From assembly GCA_013339895.1 (NCBI GenBank), contig JABACO010000023.1:5556061-5620060 (forward strand): a stretch of 64,000 nt of DNA, in the 5' to 3' direction. This document shows, in pieces, positions 60,246 through 64,000 of this stretch. The stretch comes from Ephydatia muelleri (lineage: Eukaryota > Porifera > Demospongiae > Spongillida > Spongillidae). The notes beneath the pieces are model-generated. The model was not told the origin of the DNA. It searched no databases and saw nothing but the letters and a program-made list of their open reading frames with translations. The position numbers were made by a program, and so were the translations under genes. How positions within the stretch are numbered: the first letter of the stretch is position 1; the number at the start of each line of letters is the position of its first letter.

Positions 60246-62191
60246 ATTTTTGGCACGGATACCACACCATAGTCACCTGCTCAGTCACCAAACTCTGATA
60301 TACAAGTATCTGCAACTGCACAACTGTAAGGATTGACCTATGTAAAAGATTCTGTTGCAATTTTTTTTTTTAACTAGGGAGGTCAAAGGTTCTACAATTC
60401 CAGTACTCAATTCTTCACCTTATTCAACTCCGCCTTCAAAGATTTCATTGTCTGCTGCATCTTCTGATCACGTTTTATCACCTCCAAGTCAATCTTCAGT
60501 CCCACGTAGTTCTGATTCTCCAGTTACATGTATAAGGTTTGTCTTTACTTCTGTAAAAGATGCTGTTGCAATTTTCATTTAGGGAGGCCAAAGGTTCTAC
60601 AGTTGCAGAACCTAATTCTTTACCTCATTCAACTCCACCTTCAAAGATTTCATTGTCTGCTTCATCTTCTGATCACAGTTTTATCACCTCCAAGTCAATC
60701 TTCGGTTTCAAATCATTCCAATTCTGCAGTTATGAGGTATGTTGTCCATGGCAACATAATATTTGCATACTATATTGATATAACCTTTCAGTGATCCAAA
60801 AGTGACAATACAATTGGCTAAACTAACAACCAGCACCCGTCATTTAAAGATTAGAGAAGACGCTGACAATGAGTATCGAAGAACGAGTGAAGATCCAGTA
60901 TGCAAAGCGCAAGCGCCATCAAATAAAAACGTATTCTGCAGGTGACAGTGTCACAGTAAGGATACCCAGAAATGAACGATCGAACCAATATGCCTCGCTT
61001 GCTGTGCTATATTTTGGAAGCTAAGAATGATCAGTACCGTCTCCAGTGAGTTTTTTTGTCCGTGTTTGTATTTTGTTTGAAAATTTCCATTTACATCTAT
61101 ATGTACTTCTATATGAGTAGGTGTGAAAATGGAATTATATCAACTTGGTATCCAAGTGGTGAGCTAATGCCTTACACTGGTCTGTCCCTTTCAAGTACAG
61201 TTCCAAGCTACCTACCTTAAGCCTTAGGGAAGCTGCTAGAACCAAAAAGGACCAGCTGAAATGCAATTGTACAAAAGGGTGCAAGAACAGGCATTGTCCT
61301 TGTAAAGGATCTGGAGGTTATTGTACAAATCACTGCCATCCAAAGCATGCGTGTACAAATAAGGAGTGCCATGAAACTGATGACGGGGTTGAGGAGTGTA
61401 CAGTAACTGGGGCTGATTGTGATGATAAGATGAAGGTGAAGAAAAGAAAGCCCATCAAAAATGCCAAGCACAAATCCGTGGCTGCAATGATCACATCAGT
61501 TCAAAGTGGGGATTGCCTTGATGATATGCACATGGATGCAGCATCATCACTCTTATCCTCTCTTTCCTTCCTTGTGTGGTTTCTATAGCACATTGCTAGG
61601 ACAGAACTTATCATTTCCTGTCACAAGAAAGTCCTTCATTCAAATACTTAATGCAGGAGGCAATCATTGGATTACAGTTGAGCACACCCAATCCTTCTCT
61701 GTTATTGTGTTTGACAGCAAATTCTGCACAATACCTATGGATGTAAAGATGCAAATCGCTGCTTTGTTGTGCTGTACCAGCTCACGAATCACAACAAGAT
61801 TTCATAAAACTCAAAGTCAGATTGGATCATCAGACTGTGGGGTATTTGCAATAGCATTTGCTACTGACTTGGCATTTGGATTGAAACCAGCAAGCCCACT
61901 ATATGAACAGGATAAGTTACGACCACATTTCCTAGAATGTTTGAAAAGTGAACAAATGACACCTTTCCCTTCAAAAAAGATCCAACCAGGAAAGCCTAAG
62001 ACAGAGTATTTGTATGTGTACTGTCACTGTCGCATGCCAAATGATAGTGAGGAACGGATGGCTGAATGTACAGTTTGCAAGGAATGGTACCACGAGTCAT
62101 GTGAGACATTCCCCAAGCAGTATTTACGGATAGTAGCAATGACTGGAAATGTAAAGTGTGCATTGCTGGGGAGAAACAGTCTCCTTAATTG
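60246..62191 (+). mobile_element. Ginger-like element gene: integrase tail, Cys-rich, Ulp1 and PHD segments (fossil)
   Basis: Segments in order: Ser/Pro-rich linker exons (STPPSKISLSA, present twice, 60377-60537 and 60582-60736); an integrase C-terminal-like stretch (YAKRKRHQIKTYSAGDSVTV, 60875-60970); a Cys-rich module (CNCTKGCKNRHCPCKGSGGY then C...CH...C, 61260-61370); a C48/Ulp1-type protease (LDDMHMDAAS, GGNHWITVEH, VIVFDSK, QIGSSDCGVFAIAFATDL) whose His, Asp and Cys are visible; and a PHD-type finger (YCHCRMPNDSEERMAECTVC then WYH..C). Integrase tail with Ulp1 and PHD is the architecture I associate with Ginger DNA transposons (family knowledge). The integrase catalytic core is not in the window, where a minisatellite precedes the gene. 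The copy is incomplete and broken in about two places. Confidence 0.6.
60345..60750 (+). repeat. 205-bp tandem duplication of exon plus intron
   Basis: The block 60345-60540 is repeated at 60555-60745 (offset 205 bp), including the intron end (CTGTTGCAATTTT...TAG) and the exon (AGGGAGGTCAAAGGTTCTAC against AGGGAGGCCAAAGGTTCTAC). The copies differ at roughly one base in eight. Confidence 0.85.
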
Positions 62192-62640
62192 ATAAGCATC
62201 CCTAATACACTATACATTTAGGTTGTCAATCAACAATTGTCATGTTTGCACTGAATAATTAATTGTGCAAAAAAATTGATTTATAAATGGATCGTATTTG
62301 GTACAAATGAATGTTCGCATGTATGACATTGTGATGGATCTAAAGTAATAGCTGGGTGCAGAATGGGCACACTATCTTTCTTAGGACTTCATACCTAAGA
62401 TAAGCATCCTAGAGCTATGCACTTAATAGAAAGCTAATTGGGGGTAACCGAGAACAAAGGTCTTCATGGTTTATAATTCACTGAGTAGCTACTACCCATG
62501 ATATACTCTTTATTCACAGAATTCACAAATTGCGCAACATTTTTTGCGCAATTTATAAATGGACCGTCATATGAATAACTCTGAGGTAAAATGGTTGCAC
62601 TTTCGCCACTACACCATGAAAAAATTCTACACATGGTTCT
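62192..62640. other. no gene recognised
   Basis: Intergenic, AT-rich. TTGCGCAA-type words occur at 62533-62552; nothing else noted. Confidence 0.4.
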
Positions 62641-62646
62641 ATACGT

Positions 62647-63960
62647 TCAATGTGGATTCCTTTTGGTGTCCATACTGCAAAGTGTGCAAATTGTGCTTGA
62701 CACAAAAAGATTTGGTTCCTTTTTTAAGCGAATGCTATCTGCTGCATATTCTAGATAATCCAATGCAGATTCCTGGACAGTAAAATCTATAGCAGAATAT
62801 GAGCATTTCAACTCTACCACACCCTTACCACAGCACTCACACATAGTTACTCCATCTGGGGATGCTCCAAGGTGTGGGTATTGTGTATTAATAACAAGGC
62901 CACTCACTGATATGGAAAAGTTACTATGTTGGGCTTTCATTACTACCTTGAACTGCTCCCTTGCTGCACATTCATTTTCAGTGCCCCACCTAGATGTGTA
63001 TAGGAGATAAAAACATTAATAGATTCAGATATCAACATACCTTGTAGCACAGCTTATAAATTTTACATTTTGAGGATAACATATGGCATTAATAAGACTC
63101 ATCGATGGACTGCCAGGAGGTGAATGTGCTGCTTGTCTTATTGTGGATGCAGTGATTCTGCGTGCCCTGTGACTATACCACACCTAGACTTTGCCTGCTC
63201 CCTTGTCTCTCTAAGCGGGCTGCCTGCATGTTCTGAAGTAATAAACGATTAGCAGAAGATCTTTTCACATTCATTTAGGAGATCTGCATATTTTAAATCC
63301 ATGTATTCTGGTTTTGCAAAATCCAGCATAATTGGTGGCAATGATGAACTGCTGTTGAATGTTTCAGAATAGCCAGGAATGATGGACAAAATAGCAGCTT
63401 TTGGATTTGCAACATGAAGTCTTGCATAGAATTCATTCATTTCTGCGATATGTGGTGGCATTACATCAATACTTTTTGCAGCATCATGTTGTTCTGAATG
63501 CTTAGAATCAGAAAATTGAAAAGCTGCATTGAAAGTACTTAAAGGATTGAAGAATTTGATATCATTAATAGTGGCAAATGAGGCCTGGGAATAGAAAAAA
63601 AAAAGAAGTGAAAAGTCATAATCAAAAGCAGTGGTAGTCTGCGAAGGTTCCATCCATTTGCATAGAACACAGGTACAAGCCACTTCATTTCGCAACTTTG
63701 CCTTTGTCATTACAGCGTACAACAATGCTGCAATATGAGAACATGCAGGCTTCTCCTTTTCCCGCCATGCAGTTGCAATGGGCACAAGTAATTTCACCAT
63801 TGTAACGGACATCAATCCATGGTCTCAAAGGTGCATGAGAGCTTCTTTCTGACCATGCTGAACCTGAGCTTTTAGAAACCGCACGATTGTATGTCACATG
63901 ACAGCCACGCCCTAATTTATTCATTTTATGCGTGTCTATACCTCGTCTAAAGGGTCATCG
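62647..63960 (-). CDS. SWIM zinc-finger / YqaJ-nuclease family gene, partial
   Basis: Minus-strand gene whose 5' part lies beyond the window. The first segment has RPWIDVRYNGEITCAHCNCM then AGKGEAC, followed in the next frame by SHIAALLYAVMTKAKLRNEV: a SWIM finger (CxC...CxH). ACTCVLCKWMEPSQT and a long linker come next (FYARLHVANPKAAILSIIPG, 63470-63380). A separate exon at 62940-62647 reads YPHLGASPDGVTMCECCGKG then VVELKCSYSA, the substrate-loop and E.K motif of YqaJ-type nucleases. The family is multi-copy in invertebrates; the cellular role is unknown. The reading frame is interrupted at least once, so this copy may be inactive. It probably corresponds to the same family as the lone exon at 17934-18283. 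Confidence 0.7.
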
Positions 63961-64000
63961 CGTGTTCCATTCAGTAACTGTACAACACGAGTACAAATCA

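Overview
The window looks like nuclear DNA of an invertebrate animal, most likely a demosponge. Genes are intron-rich with many 40-60 bp GT-AG introns, the ACATGTA-type word is very common, and it holds several transposase families that I associate with sponges and cnidarians. There is no prokaryotic signature, and I found no tRNA, rRNA or CRISPR. The species call is inference. One 100-N scaffold gap lies at 28508-28607.

Layout. 1-6.4 kb: non-coding DNA with a 38-bp satellite, paired palindromes, a 21-bp minisatellite and a decayed Merlin (ISXO2/IS1595-type) transposon with long terminal inverted repeats. 6.8-14.0 kb: a near-perfect 135-bp palindrome, then a 7.0-kb DNA transposon with 15-bp terminal inverted repeats and an exact 8-bp target duplication. 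Its minus-strand transposase gene is interrupted by about 2.2 kb of GAT/CTG trinucleotide repeat. 14.4-16.6 kb: remains of a KDZ/Plavaka-like transposase gene (minus). 17.9-19.1 kb: one exon of a SWIM/YqaJ-type gene and an unrecognised ORF.

19.8-28.3 kb: the main host gene, an ABCC4/MRP4-like full ABC exporter. About 28 exons are recognisable in order (TMD1-NBD1-TMD2-NBD2). Its introns are swollen by microsatellites and minisatellites. From NBD1 onward it carries several one-base frame breaks, and its 3' end falls at the gap. 28.6-33.7 kb: two copies of one 22-bp minisatellite in opposite orientation bracket an intact eight-exon gene for a 708-residue DUF7869-type protein.

34-46.6 kb: a small inverted-repeat element, a minus-strand fragment with a C48 (Ulp1) cysteine-protease motif, an RLE-type LINE with a 569-residue open RT segment, and a 2.86-kb foldback element with arms of roughly 1 kb. 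LINE tails follow. 47.6-49.3 kb: an intact 303-bp hAT MITE with 8-bp target duplication and a single-exon ten-finger C2H2 gene. 53.5-56.6 kb: a decayed minus-strand gene joining a RING finger to a DDE-like core of an uncharacterised multi-copy invertebrate family. 57-59.3 kb: an inverted-repeat element sitting inside a (GT)n tract, and two tails of a second RLE-LINE family. 60.2-62.2 kb: a Ginger-like element gene with integrase tail, Cys-rich, Ulp1 and PHD segments. 62.6-64 kb: a minus-strand SWIM/YqaJ gene running off the end.

Only the ABC exporter and perhaps the zinc-finger gene look like ordinary host genes. Most other coding sequence belongs, or probably belongs, to mobile elements. The DUF7869, zinc-finger and LINE RT frames are open over 0.8-2.1 kb, so the breaks in the ABC gene are not easily blamed on uniform sequencing error. 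All family assignments come from motif recognition by eye, without database search.
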